64,000 bases of DNA from Hyphomicrobium album (lineage in GTDB: Bacteria; Pseudomonadota; Alphaproteobacteria; Rhizobiales; Hyphomicrobiaceae), in the NCBI RefSeq assembly GCF_009708035.1, contig NZ_WMBQ01000001.1:868001-932000 (forward strand), in the 5' to 3' direction. Of this stretch, positions 1 through 9,498 are shown piece by piece. A model generated the notes under the pieces. It was not told the origin of the DNA. It made no database searches and saw only the letters and a list, made by a program, of their open reading frames with translations. Position 1 is the stretch's first letter. Every line of letters starts with the position of its first letter. Position numbers and translations under genes: made by a program.

Positions 1-179
1 GGCTCCAGCACCAGGATCTTGCGACCGTCGAGCCAGCCTTCGTCCATCAGCGCCAGCGGAACGCGGGTCGTCTTGCCGGCGCCGGGCGGCGCGACGAGCA
101 CGGCAGACGAGCGCGCGGCTAAGGCAGTGCGCACCTCGTCGAGGATCGCGTCGATGGGAAGCGGTTCGGCGAACTTCAT
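1..179 (-). CDS. hrpB: ATP-dependent helicase HrpB, N-terminal fragment (cut by window edge)
   Basis: The minus strand is open from an ATG at 179 to base 1 and encodes about 59 residues. It opens with [16 protein letters not shown] and contains a Walker A motif, [15 protein letters not shown], near residues 30-44, followed by a [10 protein letters not shown] stretch. This order is the start of HrpB-type DExH helicases, which are RNA-helicase-like proteins. The rest lies outside the window, so the family call rests on the N-terminus alone. It follows recJ on the same strand with a gap of about 50 bp and may be the last gene of that string. Confidence 0.75.
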   Translation of the reverse strand, partial: MKFAEPLPIDAILDEVRTALAARSSAVLVAPPGAGKTTRVPLALMDEGWLDGRKILVLE

Positions 180-228
180 GCCCGGTGTATCGAGGAACCG
201 GCACCGTTTCGCAACCGTCGCTCGGCGA

Positions 229-2067
229 TCAGCCCTGGCGGCGCGGGTCGGCCGCATCCTCGATGTGGAGCTCCAGCCGCTCGCGGCCGTTGAAGGACGA
301 GCGCTTGATGGTGCCGGCCACGTGCAGCGGCAGCCCCCCGGCGTTCATCAGCATTTCGCCCAGCGGCTCGCCCGCGGCGCGGAAGGCGATGCCCTCGAGC
401 TTGGTGCCGTCGGCCGATTGCAGCACGCACCGCACGTGGTTCTCGCCGACGATCTTGGCGAACTTCACGTTGGTCGCCGGAAAGGCGAAGCGCGGCGCCG
501 GATTGCCCTGCCCGTAAGGCCCGACGCGGGCGATGAGGTCGATCAGCTCGTCGGTCACGCCCGCGGGCGTCAGGGCACCGTCGATGTCGAGCGCGTCGCG
601 CTCGCGTGCCTGGCCGACGCCGTCCGCGAGCCTGGCGTGCAGGAACTGCTCCAGCACCGCGAGGTTCTCGCGCGCTACCGTCAGTCCGGCCGCCATCGCG
701 TGACCGCCGCCCTTGACCAGGTGCCCCGCCGCGACCGCCGCACGTACCGCGCCGCCGATGTCGGCGCCCGCCACCGAGCGCAGTGAACCGGTGCCTTCGC
801 CCCCGGTCTCGGCATTCCAGGCGATGACACACGACGGCAGGCGGAACCGCTCGGTCAAGCGGCTCGCGACGAGCCCGACGACGCCCTTATGCCAGGTGTG
901 CGAGCCGAGCATCAGCAACGCCGCGTCGGGGCGCTCGGCGAGGCGCACCTCGGCCTCGGCCAGCGCCTCTTCCAGCATCTGCTTCTCGAGCGCGCGCCGC
1001 TCCTTGTTCAAGCGGTCGAGCAGCACGGCGATGCGCGCCGCCTCCACCTCGTCCTCGCCGGCGAGAAGCTTCGAGCCCAGCGCCGCGTCGCCGATGCGGC
1101 CGCCGGCGTTGATGCGCGGGCCGAGGATGAACCCGAGGTGATAGGGCGAGGGCGGCTCGTTCAGACCCGCCGCGTCGTTCAGCGCCTTAAGCCCCTTGTT
1201 GCGACGCCAGCGCATGACCTGCAGACCCTGCATGACGTAGGCGCGGTTGAGGCCGACGAGCGGCACCACGTCGGCGACGGTCGCCAGGGCCACCAAGTCG
1301 AGCTCGGCGATCAGATCGGGCTCGGCGGTCCCGTTCGCGTAGAAGCCGCGGCGGCGCAATTCCCGCGTTGTCGCCACCAGCACCAGGAAGGCGACGCCGG
1401 CGGCGCACAAGTGTCCGAGGCCGGACACGTCGTCCTGCCGGTTGGGATTGACCACGGCGACGGCGGTGGGCAGCACCTCGTCCGCCTGATGGTGATCGAT
1501 GACGACGACATCGCAGCCGAGCTCGCCGGCGCGCGCCAATGGCTCGCGGCTCGTCGTGCCGCAGTCGACGGTGACGATGAGCTGCGCGCCGTCGTTGACC
1601 AGCCCTTCGATGGCGGCCGGGTTCGGCCCGTAGCCCTCGAACAGCCGGTCGGGAATGTAGATGCGCGCCTGCAGACCATGATGGGCGACGAAGCGGGCCA
1701 CCAGTGCCGCCGACGACGCGCCGTCGACGTCATAGTCGCCGAAGATGGCTATCGACTGCCGCTTGACGATGGCGTCGGCGATCCGCGCCGCCGCGGCGTC
1801 CATGTCGCGGACGCTGCTCGGGTCGGGCATCAACGCCTTGAGAGTGGGATTGAGCACCACGGGCACATCGTCGATCGCGATGCCGCGCGCCGCCAGCACG
1901 CGCCCCAAAAGCTCCGGCAGTCCGTGCCGCTGGCTGATCGCACCGGCGCGCAATTGCGCCTCGCCCGTCAGTCGCTCGCGCCACGCGTAACCGTTCGCCG
2001 ATGCCGATACGCCGAGAAAGGGCGGCGCGGCTGTCGCCGCATCCCGTCGCTTGCGCACCGCGACCAT
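229..2067 (-). CDS. recJ: Single-stranded-DNA-specific 5'-3' exonuclease RecJ
   Basis: RecJ degrades single-stranded DNA 5' to 3' in recombinational repair and mismatch repair in the cytoplasm. The product is about 612 residues, normal for the family. The DHH phosphoesterase core is visible: [18 protein letters not shown] (motif I), [14 protein letters not shown] (the DHH motif) and VVNPNRQDD. The DHHA1 part near residues 440-470 contains the GGGHAMAAG motif. An ATG at 2067 is preferred; a GTG two codons upstream at 2073 is also possible. It lies in a same-strand run with glpX, hom and an aminotransferase. Confidence 0.95.
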   Translation of the reverse strand: MVAVRKRRDAATAAPPFLGVSASANGYAWRERLTGEAQLRAGAISQRHGLPELLGRVLAARGIAIDDVPVVLNPTLKALMPDPSSVRDMDAAAARIADAIVKRQSIAIFGDYDVDGASSAALVARFVAHHGLQARIYIPDRLFEGYGPNPAAIEGLVNDGAQLIVTVDCGTTSREPLARAGELGCDVVVIDHHQADEVLPTAVAVVNPNRQDDVSGLGHLCAAGVAFLVLVATTRELRRRGFYANGTAEPDLIAELDLVALATVADVVPLVGLNRAYVMQGLQVMRWRRNKGLKALNDAAGLNEPPSPYHLGFILGPRINAGGRIGDAALGSKLLAGEDEVEAARIAVLLDRLNKERRALEKQMLEEALAEAEVRLAERPDAALLMLGSHTWHKGVVGLVASRLTERFRLPSCVIAWNAETGGEGTGSLRSVAGADIGGAVRAAVAAGHLVKGGGHAMAAGLTVARENLAVLEQFLHARLADGVGQARERDALDIDGALTPAGVTDELIDLIARVGPYGQGNPAPRFAFPATNVKFAKIVGENHVRCVLQSADGTKLEGIAFRAAGEPLGEMLMNAGGLPLHVAGTIKRSSFNGRERLELHIEDAADPRRQG

Positions 2068-2170
2068 GCCCACCCCCTGGATCGACTCGCCTCAGGCGAA
2101 GTTCACCATCCACCCGCTGAGTTGGCGATACGAGTGGGCCGGTTATCCACAGGCCATCCAGCAATGTTGC

Positions 2171-2686
2171 CTAGCTGCGATAGTGCCGCCACAGCCGCAG
2201 GATCGTGCGGTGGACCTCGTCTGGCTCTTTGTTGAACGGCTCGAGATTGATGCCCACGACGTTCGTGCGTGCCATCGACCACGGCAAGCGCATCAGCGAG
2301 CGGTAGAATTTCTGCCGCCGCCAGTCGGCGACGAGCGCACTCGACAGCCGCTCCTTCAAGGCGATCTGCAGCTCGTGGATCGTGCTGGCGCGAACAGCCA
2401 CCTCGACCAGTTCGATGCGCTCGATCGCGCGCCAGCGGATCAAACCTAAGCCTTGGATGAAAATGCCGTATTGGTTGGCGCCCATGGCCGGGCGCCGTTC
2501 GAGCAGCGGGACGTTGTAGTAGGTGACGCCCGCCGCGGCGACGCCCAGAACCAGCCACAGCGACTGGCCGGTGACGAGCGCCGCAGCCAGCATCGCCGCA
2601 GCGAGAAAGGCGACCACGTAGACCGGGGCCTGAATCTCTTCTCCGCCGTAGGTGACGGAGTACCCGCCGGCATCGCGCTCGTCCAC
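2171..2686 (-). CDS. Hypothetical protein with two membrane segments
   Basis: The product is 171 residues from a GTG at 2686. Two adjacent hydrophobic segments lie near residues 22-58 (VVAFLAAAMLAAALV and LWLVLGVAAAGV). They are followed by a cytoplasmic-looking domain with a PH-like pattern (NQYGIFIQGLGLIRWRAIERIEL), then a basic tail. Small bacterial proteins with two helices and a PH-like domain are common, but I cannot assign a named family. It sits between glpX and recJ on the same strand, so co-transcription is likely. Confidence 0.7.
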   Translation of the reverse strand: MDERDAGGYSVTYGGEEIQAPVYVVAFLAAAMLAAALVTGQSLWLVLGVAAAGVTYYNVPLLERRPAMGANQYGIFIQGLGLIRWRAIERIELVEVAVRASTIHELQIALKERLSSALVADWRRQKFYRSLMRLPWSMARTNVVGINLEPFNKEPDEVHRTILRLWRHYRS

Positions 2687-2774
2687 GGCGCCCCCTTCGC
2701 AAGACGCGTCCTCAGCCCGCCATTCTTTCGGAACGAAGGCGCCTGTTCAAGGAGCATCACGCAGGGTCGGACGA

Positions 2775-3764
2775 TCAGACGCCGAAGCGACCGCCCACGT
2801 CGCGGCACTTGGACTTGATGCGCCGCACGGTGCCAGTCTTGGAGCGCATGACGACGGAATCCACCTCGGCGAATTCGCCGTGGAAGCGCACGCCGTCCAA
2901 CAGCGAGCCATCGGTGACACCAGCCGCGGAGAAGATCACGTCGCCGGCGGCCATGTCCTCGAGCACAAACTTCTTGTTGATGTCGGTGATGCCCATCGCC
3001 GCGGCGCGTATACGCTCCTCGTCGTTCGACGGCATGAGCCGCCCCTGGATCTGGCCGCCGATGCAGCGCAGCGCCGCGGCAGCGAGCACGCCCTCCGGCG
3101 CGCCGCCGGCGCCGAGGTAGATGTCGATGCCGGTCTCGTCTGGATCGGTCGTCCAGATAATGCCGGCGATGTCGCCGTCGGGAATGAGCTGCACGGCGGC
3201 GCCCGCGGCACGCACCGCGGCGATCAGCTCGGCGTGGCGCGGCCGGTCGAGGATGCAGGCGGTGATGTCCGACACCGGTACGCCCTTCGCCTTGGCCAGC
3301 GCGCGGATGTTGTCGCCGGCCGGCGCGTCGAGATCGACGAGACCGGGCGCGTAGCCCGGACCGATGGCGATCTTGTTCATGTACATGTCGGGGGCGTGCA
3401 GCAGTCCGCCGCGCTCGGACATGGCGAGCACGGCGAGCGCGTTCGGCATCGACTTGGCGCAGATGGTGGTGCCTTCCAGCGGATCGACGGCGATGTCGAC
3501 CTCGGGGCCTTCGCCGGAGCCGACCTGCTCGCCGATATAGAGCATCGGCGCCTCGTCCATCTCGCCCTCGCCGATCACGACCGTGCCGCGGATGGCGAGC
3601 TTGGCCAGCTCGCGGCGCATGGCATCGACCGCCGCCTTGTCGGCCGCCTTCTCGGCGCCGCGCCCGCGCAGGCGCGCCGCTGCGATCGCCGCCGCCTCGG
3701 TGACGCGCGTCACCTCGAGAACCAGCACGCGGTCGAGCCCTGAATTGCCGCCGATGTCCGTCAT
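2775..3764 (-). CDS. glpX: Class II fructose-1,6-bisphosphatase GlpX
   Basis: This enzyme hydrolyses fructose-1,6-bisphosphate to fructose-6-phosphate in gluconeogenesis. The 329-residue product matches the usual GlpX length. Family signatures include GTVVIGEGEMDEAPMLYIGE near residues 58-77, VDIAVDPLEGTTICAK (the metal-binding DPLEGT) and IYLGAGGAPEGVLAAAAL. The start ATG lies 28 bp after the hom stop. In many Rhizobiales glpX sits between hom and recJ, as here. Confidence 0.95.
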   Translation of the reverse strand: MTDIGGNSGLDRVLVLEVTRVTEAAAIAAARLRGRGAEKAADKAAVDAMRRELAKLAIRGTVVIGEGEMDEAPMLYIGEQVGSGEGPEVDIAVDPLEGTTICAKSMPNALAVLAMSERGGLLHAPDMYMNKIAIGPGYAPGLVDLDAPAGDNIRALAKAKGVPVSDITACILDRPRHAELIAAVRAAGAAVQLIPDGDIAGIIWTTDPDETGIDIYLGAGGAPEGVLAAAALRCIGGQIQGRLMPSNDEERIRAAAMGITDINKKFVLEDMAAGDVIFSAAGVTDGSLLDGVRFHGEFAEVDSVVMRSKTGTVRRIKSKCRDVGGRFGV

Positions 3765-3792
3765 AGCTGCACTACCTTTCGCGGCTCGGCCA

Positions 3793-5127
3793 CTACGCGC
3801 TTTCGAGCTTCTCGATACGTATCACCTGCGGCCGCTCCGACACCTTGCCGTCCTGCTCGATGGCGTCGACGGCGCTGCGGATCGCTTCCTCCGTCGTCTC
3901 GTGCGTGATCATGATGACCATCGCCGGCGAGCCGGGCTTCTGCCGGGCGACCATGCCGGGCAGTGCCGAACGCGGACGCCGCTGCACAATGCTTTCTATC
4001 GAGACCTCGCGGTCACCCATGCGCTTGGCGATCGCTGCCATGGCGCCGGGGCGATCGTAAACGGAAAGCCGCACGTAATAGGCCCCTTGATGCCTGCCCA
4101 GCCTCGACTTCGTATAGGGTTTGAGGCCCCGCGTCGGCGTGACCAGCGGCGGCATAACCGCGCCCCGGGCGATGTCCAAGACGTCGCTGGCGACGGCCGA
4201 GGCCGTGGCGCGACCGCCAGCACCGGGGCCGACGAGCAGGAGGCTGGCGCAGAAGTCGGCGTCGATGGCGACCGCGTTGGTGGCGCCCCACACCTCGGAG
4301 ATCGCCGATTCCTCCGGCACCATCGCCGGGTGCACACGCGCCTCGATGCCGCCCTCGGTGCGCGTCGCGACGCCGAGCAGCTTGATGGCGAAGCCCATGT
4401 CCTGGGCCGCTTCGATGTCGACCTCGCTGATCGACTGGATGCCCTCGACATCGACCTGATCGAAGCCGAGCTCGGTGCCGAAGGCGAGGCTCGTCAGGAT
4501 GGCGAGCTTGTGCGCCGTGTCGAAGCCGCCGATGTCGTAGGTCGGATCGGCCTCGGCATAGCCGAGGTCCTGCGCCTCCCGCAGCGCGTCGGCGAACGAG
4601 CGATGCTGGTCGGTCATCGTCGAGAGGATGTAATTACAGGTGCCGTTGAGGATGCCGTAGACGCGTGTCACCTCGTTGGCGGCGAGGGATTCGCGCAGCG
4701 TCTTGATGACGGGGATGCCGCCGGCCACCGCCGCCTCGAAGTTGAGCGCGACGCCCTTCTCCTCGGCCAGCTTGGCGAGCTTGACGCCGTGCTTGGCGAC
4801 CAGCGCCTTATTGGCCGTGACCACATGCTTGCCGGCATTCAGCGCCGCCTCGACAGCCGCTTTGGCGACGCCGTCGGAGCCGCCGATTAGCTCGACGAAC
4901 GCGTCGATGCTTGCGTCCTTGGCCAGCGCCACCGGATCGTCGAACCACTTGATGCCGGAGGTGTCGACGCCGCGGTCCTTGCCCTTACTGCGGGCCGAGA
5001 TGCCCACGATCTCGACCGGCCGGCCGGCGCGCTCGGCAACGCGCGCCTTGTGCGTATGGAGCAGCTCGAGCAGGCCAGCGCCGACAGTGCCAAGGCCGGC
5101 AATGCCCAGGGTCAGAGGCTTTTGCAT
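3793..5127 (-). CDS. hom: Homoserine dehydrogenase
   Basis: It reduces aspartate semialdehyde to homoserine, the branch point to threonine and methionine. The 444-residue product has an N-terminal NAD(P)-binding motif ([15 protein letters not shown]), the catalytic domain with ANKALVAKHG and GILNGTCNYILSTM, and a C-terminal ACT domain from about residue 355 (YVRLSVYDRPGAMAAIAKRM). It is monofunctional, with no aspartate kinase part. The ACT domain suggests feedback control by threonine, as in related enzymes. It starts 15 bp after the aminotransferase stop. Confidence 0.97.
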   Translation of the reverse strand: MQKPLTLGIAGLGTVGAGLLELLHTHKARVAERAGRPVEIVGISARSKGKDRGVDTSGIKWFDDPVALAKDASIDAFVELIGGSDGVAKAAVEAALNAGKHVVTANKALVAKHGVKLAKLAEEKGVALNFEAAVAGGIPVIKTLRESLAANEVTRVYGILNGTCNYILSTMTDQHRSFADALREAQDLGYAEADPTYDIGGFDTAHKLAILTSLAFGTELGFDQVDVEGIQSISEVDIEAAQDMGFAIKLLGVATRTEGGIEARVHPAMVPEESAISEVWGATNAVAIDADFCASLLLVGPGAGGRATASAVASDVLDIARGAVMPPLVTPTRGLKPYTKSRLGRHQGAYYVRLSVYDRPGAMAAIAKRMGDREVSIESIVQRRPRSALPGMVARQKPGSPAMVIMITHETTEEAIRSAVDAIEQDGKVSERPQVIRIEKLESA

Positions 5128-5142
5128 TGGAAACGCTGAGGG

Positions 5143-6381
5143 TTAGCGGCTGGCTTTGTGCTGAATCGGGATCACGTTATGCATCGTTTCCGGGGCCTGG
5201 GCGAGGAACTTTTTCAGGTTCCTGGCGGCCTGGCGAATGCGATGCTCGTTCTCCACCAGCGCAATGCGGATAAAGCCCTCGCCGTATTCGCCAAAGCCGA
5301 GCCCCGGCGACACCGCCAGGCTCGCCTTCTCGATCAGCAGCTTGGCAAACTCCACCGAGCCAAGTTCCTTGAACGGCTCGGGAATCGGCGCCCAGGCGAA
5401 CATCGTCGCCGGCGGGGGCGGGATGTTCCAGCCGGCCCGGCCGAAGCTCTCGACCAGGCAGTCGCGGCGGCTCCGGTAGACGGCACGGATCTCCTCGACG
5501 CACTCCTGCGGGCCATTCAGCGCCGCGGAGGCCGCCACCTGGATGGGCGTGAAGGCGCCATAGTCGAGATACGACTTGATGCGGGCGAGCGCCGCGATCA
5601 GCCGCTCGTTGCCGACCGCAAAGCCCATGCGCCAGCCGGGCATGTTGTAGGTCTTGGACAGCGAGGTGAACTCCACCGCGACGTCGACGGCGCCCGGTAC
5701 CTGCAGCACCGAGGGCGGCGGATTGCCGTCGAAATAGATCTCCGCATAGGCGATGTCGGACAGGATGATGAGGTCGAGCTTCTTCGCCAGCGCCACCGCG
5801 TCCTTATAGAAGTCGAGGTCGGCCACCATCGCCGTCGGGTTCGACGGATAGGAGAGCACGAGCGCCAAGGGCTTCGGGATCGTGTGCTGGCAGGCGCGCT
5901 CGACCGTGCGCAGGAACTCCTCGCCCGTGCCGGCCGGCAGATGCCGCATGGCAGCGCCCGACAATAGGAAGCCGAACTCGTGGATCGGATAGGTCGGGTT
6001 CGGCACCAGGATCACGTCGCCCGGGGCGGTGATCGCCTGCGCCATATTGGCAAAGCCTTCCTTCGAGCCGAGCGTGGCGACGACCTGCGTCTCCGGATCG
6101 AGCTTCACGCCGAAGCGGCGCTCGTAATAAGCCGCCTGCGCCCGGCGCAACCCAGGTATGCCCTTGGAGGCCGAGTAGCGATGCGTGCGCGGCTTGGCGA
6201 TCGTCTCGACCAGCTTGTCGACGATGTGCTGCGGCGTCGGCAGGTCCGGATTGCCCATGCCGAGGTCGATGATGTCGGCGCCACGCGCGCGTGCTGCCGC
6301 TTTCAGCCGGTTGACCTCGGCGAATACGTAGGGCGGCAGACGCTTGATGCGGTGGAAGTCCTCGTGCACGGGACGCCTCAT
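5143..6381 (-). CDS. Class I/II pyridoxal-phosphate aminotransferase (LL-DAP/alanine aminotransferase type)
   Basis: This PLP-dependent aminotransferase is about 412 residues. It belongs to the group often annotated as LL-diaminopimelate aminotransferase or alanine transaminase, encoded upstream of hom in many alphaproteobacteria. Visible motifs are IIDLGMGNPDLPTP, NPTYPIHEFGF, LSYPSNPTA, the Schiff-base lysine in SLSKTYNMPGWRMGF, and FIRIALVENEHRIRQA. I chose the ATG at 6381 because homologues begin near EDFHRIKRLPPYVFAEV. The open frame continues to a TTG at 6441. Substrate cannot be read from sequence; the neighbour hom favours an aspartate-family or alanine role. Confidence 0.9.
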   Translation of the reverse strand: MRRPVHEDFHRIKRLPPYVFAEVNRLKAAARARGADIIDLGMGNPDLPTPQHIVDKLVETIAKPRTHRYSASKGIPGLRRAQAAYYERRFGVKLDPETQVVATLGSKEGFANMAQAITAPGDVILVPNPTYPIHEFGFLLSGAAMRHLPAGTGEEFLRTVERACQHTIPKPLALVLSYPSNPTAMVADLDFYKDAVALAKKLDLIILSDIAYAEIYFDGNPPPSVLQVPGAVDVAVEFTSLSKTYNMPGWRMGFAVGNERLIAALARIKSYLDYGAFTPIQVAASAALNGPQECVEEIRAVYRSRRDCLVESFGRAGWNIPPPPATMFAWAPIPEPFKELGSVEFAKLLIEKASLAVSPGLGFGEYGEGFIRIALVENEHRIRQAARNLKKFLAQAPETMHNVIPIQHKASR

Positions 6382-6506
6382 TTCAGGGACGAGATCGGGC
6401 AGCGGCGATGAAACCGTGAACCATAGCCGGTCGCGCGCCAAGGCCCCGTGTTTACGCCCCTATGGCGGGTGCCGTCCAGACCCGCGGCATAGCCGGGCAA
6501 GTGAGC

Positions 6507-6779
6507 CTAGCGCGAATTCTCGATCTGACGCTCGGCATCCTGCTCGTGGGTGGCAGCCTTGCTCTTCAGCTCGTCCATCTCTTTCTGACGGTCCTGCGGC
6601 GATATGGAGGACGTGACGCTTGGCGCCGTATTCGGCAATGGCGTCGTGATCGTCGACGAACAGCCCTGCACGGCAAGGATCAGACCGAGCAGGCCGGCGG
6701 CCAAAAAAACGCGACGCGCAGCGCGCAGCGGCTCGACCGAGCCCCCGCGCAGGCCTTCCCGCGGCCGGATATCTTGCAT
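6507..6779 (-). CDS. Small outer-membrane-type lipoprotein
   Basis: The product is 90 residues. A basic N-terminus and the hydrophobic segment RRVFLAAGLLGLILAVQGC end in a lipobox (L-A-V-Q-G-C), so signal peptidase II cleavage and lipidation at Cys are expected. The mature part is short and polar with a charged, likely helical tail. I chose ATG 6779 because GGGAGA lies just upstream; an ATG at 6806 is possible. It is divergent from phaC. Function is not recognisable. Confidence 0.7.
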   Translation of the reverse strand: MQDIRPREGLRGGSVEPLRAARRVFLAAGLLGLILAVQGCSSTITTPLPNTAPSVTSSISPQDRQKEMDELKSKAATHEQDAERQIENSR

Positions 6780-6958
6780 ACCGTCTCCCGAACCCGATGG
6801 GGACATGGAATTACGCGATTCGACCGCTAGCCCAGAGATTCACGTGGACGCACGTTGTCCACACGTCCAAGTGACACTAGCCACCCAATGTCGCAAAACG
6901 TTGGCATAGAATGGCCAACACGGCGGCCGATGCCTGCAAACGTTGTTAAAGGGTCCCA

Positions 6959-8773
6959 ATGCCCGAGGCGAAACACGAGCCAGAAGCCGAGCTTCCGCCG
7001 TTCCAGACCGTGAACGCGGAGGAGCTGTCCCGCAACCTGCTGCGCTTGTTCGAGCAAGGCGGGAACGTGCTGACCGAGTTCATCGAGCGCAACGACTCGA
7101 AGATGGGACCCTACTCGGCAGCCACCGAGATCACCGAGGCAACCAACACGCTCTCCGACCTCGGCCGCCAGTGGCTCGCCGATCCGGCCCGCTTCGCCGA
7201 GGCACAGGGTACGCTGCTCCGCTCCTACGCCGAGCTGTGGAACAACACCGTGCGGCGCATGTTTGGCGAGGAAGTCGCGCCCGTCGCCGAGCCGGAGCCG
7301 GGCGACAGCCGCTTCAAGGATCCGGAGTGGTCGGCCAACCCCTACTTCGACTTCTGGAAGCAGGCTTACCTCGTCACCTCGAAGTGGGCCGAGGACATGC
7401 TGCACAACACGGAAGGACTCGACGAGCGCACCCGCCAGCGCGCCGATTTCTACCTGCGCCAAGTGGCGAGCGCCCTGTCGCCGTCGAACTTTCCGCTGAC
7501 CAATCCGGAAGTCGTGCGCGAGACGCTGGCGACGAATGCCGCCAACCTCGTCGCGGGCATGTCGCTCCTCGCCGAGGACATGAGGAAGTCGGGCGATCTT
7601 CTGAAGGTGAGCCAGACCGACACCACGGCTTTCGAGGTCGGGCGCAATCTGGCGACCACGCCGGGCAAGGTCGTCTTCCAGAACGACATCTTCCAGCTGA
7701 TCCAGTACGCGCCGACGACGGACCAGGTGCGCGAGATACCGCTGCTGATTATCCCGCCGTGGATCAACAAGTACTACATCCTCGATCTCACGCCGGCCAA
7801 GAGCCTCATCAAGTTCATCGTCGACCAGGGCTTCACCGTCTTCATCATCTCGTGGGTCAATCCCGATACCGCCCTCGCGCACAAGTCCTTCGAGGACTAC
7901 ATGCAGGAGGGCATCCTCACCGCGGCTGACGCCGTGCGGCGGGAGACGGGCGTCGATAAGATCAACGTCGTCGGCTACTGCGTCGGTGGAACGCTGCTCG
8001 CCACCACGCTCGCCTATCTCGCCGCGCGCGGCGAGGAGCTGTTCAACTCCGCGACGTTCCTCGCCACCCAAGTCGACTTTACGCACGCCGGCGACCTGCT
8101 GCTGTTCACCGACGAGGAGCAGCTCGACGGCCTCAACGAGCTGATGAGCGAGCGCGGCTATCTCGATGGCTCGCGCATGGCCAACGTGTTCAACATGTTG
8201 CGCCCGCGCGACCTCATCTGGCCGTACATCGTCAACAACTACCTGCTCGGCAAGAAGCCGTTCCCGTTCGACCTGCTCTACTGGAACCAGGACTCGACGC
8301 GCATGGCGGCCACCAACCACAATTTCTATCTGCGCGAGTTCTACAACCACAATTGCCTCGCCGCCGGCAACATGAGCATCGCCGGCACGCGCCTCGACGT
8401 GCACAAGGTGAAGCTCCCCGTCTACGAGCTCGCCACGAAAGAGGACCACATCGCCCCTGCCCGCTCGGTTTTCGCCGGCGCGCAGCTCTTTGGCGGCGAT
8501 GTCGCGTTCGTGCTGTCGGGCTCGGGCCACATCGCCGGCGTCGTCAATCCGCCCGATAAAATGAAGTACCAGTACTGGGCCGACGGCAAGCGCTCGGCGA
8601 AGTCGCTCGATCAATGGCTGGCGAGCGCCAAGGAGCACCCGGGCTCGTGGTGGCCGCACTGGGCGGAATGGTTGCACGAGCATTCGGGCGAATGGACCGT
8701 GCAGCGCGACCCCGGCGAGAAGCTCGGCGTGGTCGAGGACGCTCCTGGCAGCTACGTCAAAGCCAAGAGCTGA
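6959..8773 (+). CDS. phaC: Class I poly(3-hydroxyalkanoate) synthase PhaC
   Basis: PhaC polymerises 3-hydroxyacyl-CoA into storage polyester at granule surfaces. The 604-residue product is typical of class I. The conserved N-terminal region includes NPYFDFWKQAYLV, the alpha/beta-hydrolase core includes PPWINKYYILDL and FIISWVNPD, and the lipase-like box GYCVGG carries the catalytic Cys near residue 341. The later conserved Asp/His regions (ATKEDHIAPARS and SGSGHIAGVVNPP) are present. It probably heads an operon: the VIT1 gene starts 15 bp downstream. A phasin-type gene lies at 59.8 kb. Confidence 0.97.
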   Translation: MPEAKHEPEAELPPFQTVNAEELSRNLLRLFEQGGNVLTEFIERNDSKMGPYSAATEITEATNTLSDLGRQWLADPARFAEAQGTLLRSYAELWNNTVRRMFGEEVAPVAEPEPGDSRFKDPEWSANPYFDFWKQAYLVTSKWAEDMLHNTEGLDERTRQRADFYLRQVASALSPSNFPLTNPEVVRETLATNAANLVAGMSLLAEDMRKSGDLLKVSQTDTTAFEVGRNLATTPGKVVFQNDIFQLIQYAPTTDQVREIPLLIIPPWINKYYILDLTPAKSLIKFIVDQGFTVFIISWVNPDTALAHKSFEDYMQEGILTAADAVRRETGVDKINVVGYCVGGTLLATTLAYLAARGEELFNSATFLATQVDFTHAGDLLLFTDEEQLDGLNELMSERGYLDGSRMANVFNMLRPRDLIWPYIVNNYLLGKKPFPFDLLYWNQDSTRMAATNHNFYLREFYNHNCLAAGNMSIAGTRLDVHKVKLPVYELATKEDHIAPARSVFAGAQLFGGDVAFVLSGSGHIAGVVNPPDKMKYQYWADGKRSAKSLDQWLASAKEHPGSWWPHWAEWLHEHSGEWTVQRDPGEKLGVVEDAPGSYVKAKS

Positions 8774-8787
8774 AGCGGGCGGCATCC

Positions 8788-9486
8788 ATGATCCGGCCGC
8801 GCCACGCTGAGCATCACATGGTCGGCCGCATCGGCTGGCTGCGCGCTGCCGTGCTCGGCGCCAACGACGGCATCCTCTCGACCGCCAGCCTCATCTCCGG
8901 CGTCGCCGCCGCCGACGCCGATCACAGCAGCGCACTGATCGCCGGCATCGCCGGGCTCGTCGCCGGCGCCATGTCGATGGCGGCCGGCGAGTACGTCTCG
9001 GTGAGTTCGCAGGCCGATACGGAGAACGCCGAGCTCGGCCGCGAGCGCCAGGAGCTGACGGAAGACGTCGAGGGCGAGCGCCGGGAGCTGGCCGACATCT
9101 ACGTGAAGCGCGGCGTCGAGCCCGACCTCGCGCGCAAGATCGCGGTGCAGCTGATGGCCAAGGACGCGCTCGGGGCGCACGCCCGCGACGAGCTCGGCAT
9201 CTCCGAGATCACCGTGGCGCGCCCGGTGCAGGCGGCGCTCACCTCGGCCGCCACCTTCGCCGCCGGCGCCTCCATGCCGCTGTTGGCGACGCTCGCCGCG
9301 CCGGCCGGCTGGATCATTCCCGTCGTCACGAGCGTCTCGCTTGTGACACTGGCAGCACTAGGCGCCATCGGCGCGCGGGCTGGCGGGGCCAACGAGTGGC
9401 GGGCGGCGGGGCGCGTCGCCTTCTGGGGTGCTTTCGCCATGGCGCTGACCGCCGGCATCGGCGCGCTCGTCGGCGCCAAGCTCTAG
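8788..9486 (+). CDS. VIT1/CCC1 family iron/manganese transporter
   Basis: The product is 232 residues. The N-terminus HHMVGRIGWLRAAVLGANDG and the following GILSTASLISGVAAA are characteristic of the VIT1/CCC1 family, which moves Fe2+ or Mn2+ across membranes. A charged segment (near residues 75-140) between the second and third hydrophobic segments fits the metal-binding loop of this family, and three further hydrophobic segments follow near the C-terminus. The first in-frame ATG after phaC is at 8788, 15 bp past its stop, so co-transcription is likely. The next gene begins 12 bp downstream. Confidence 0.92.
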   Translation: MIRPRHAEHHMVGRIGWLRAAVLGANDGILSTASLISGVAAADADHSSALIAGIAGLVAGAMSMAAGEYVSVSSQADTENAELGRERQELTEDVEGERRELADIYVKRGVEPDLARKIAVQLMAKDALGAHARDELGISEITVARPVQAALTSAATFAAGASMPLLATLAAPAGWIIPVVTSVSLVTLAALGAIGARAGGANEWRAAGRVAFWGAFAMALTAGIGALVGAKL

Positions 9487-9498
9487 CCCGGTCGCTCC

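Noticed and set aside
6827-8785. Long minus-strand open frame (652 residues) opposite phaC
   Set aside because: It is a shadow of phaC caused by high GC; its sequence is repetitive in charged residues and lacks any family motif, while phaC is unmistakable on the other strand.
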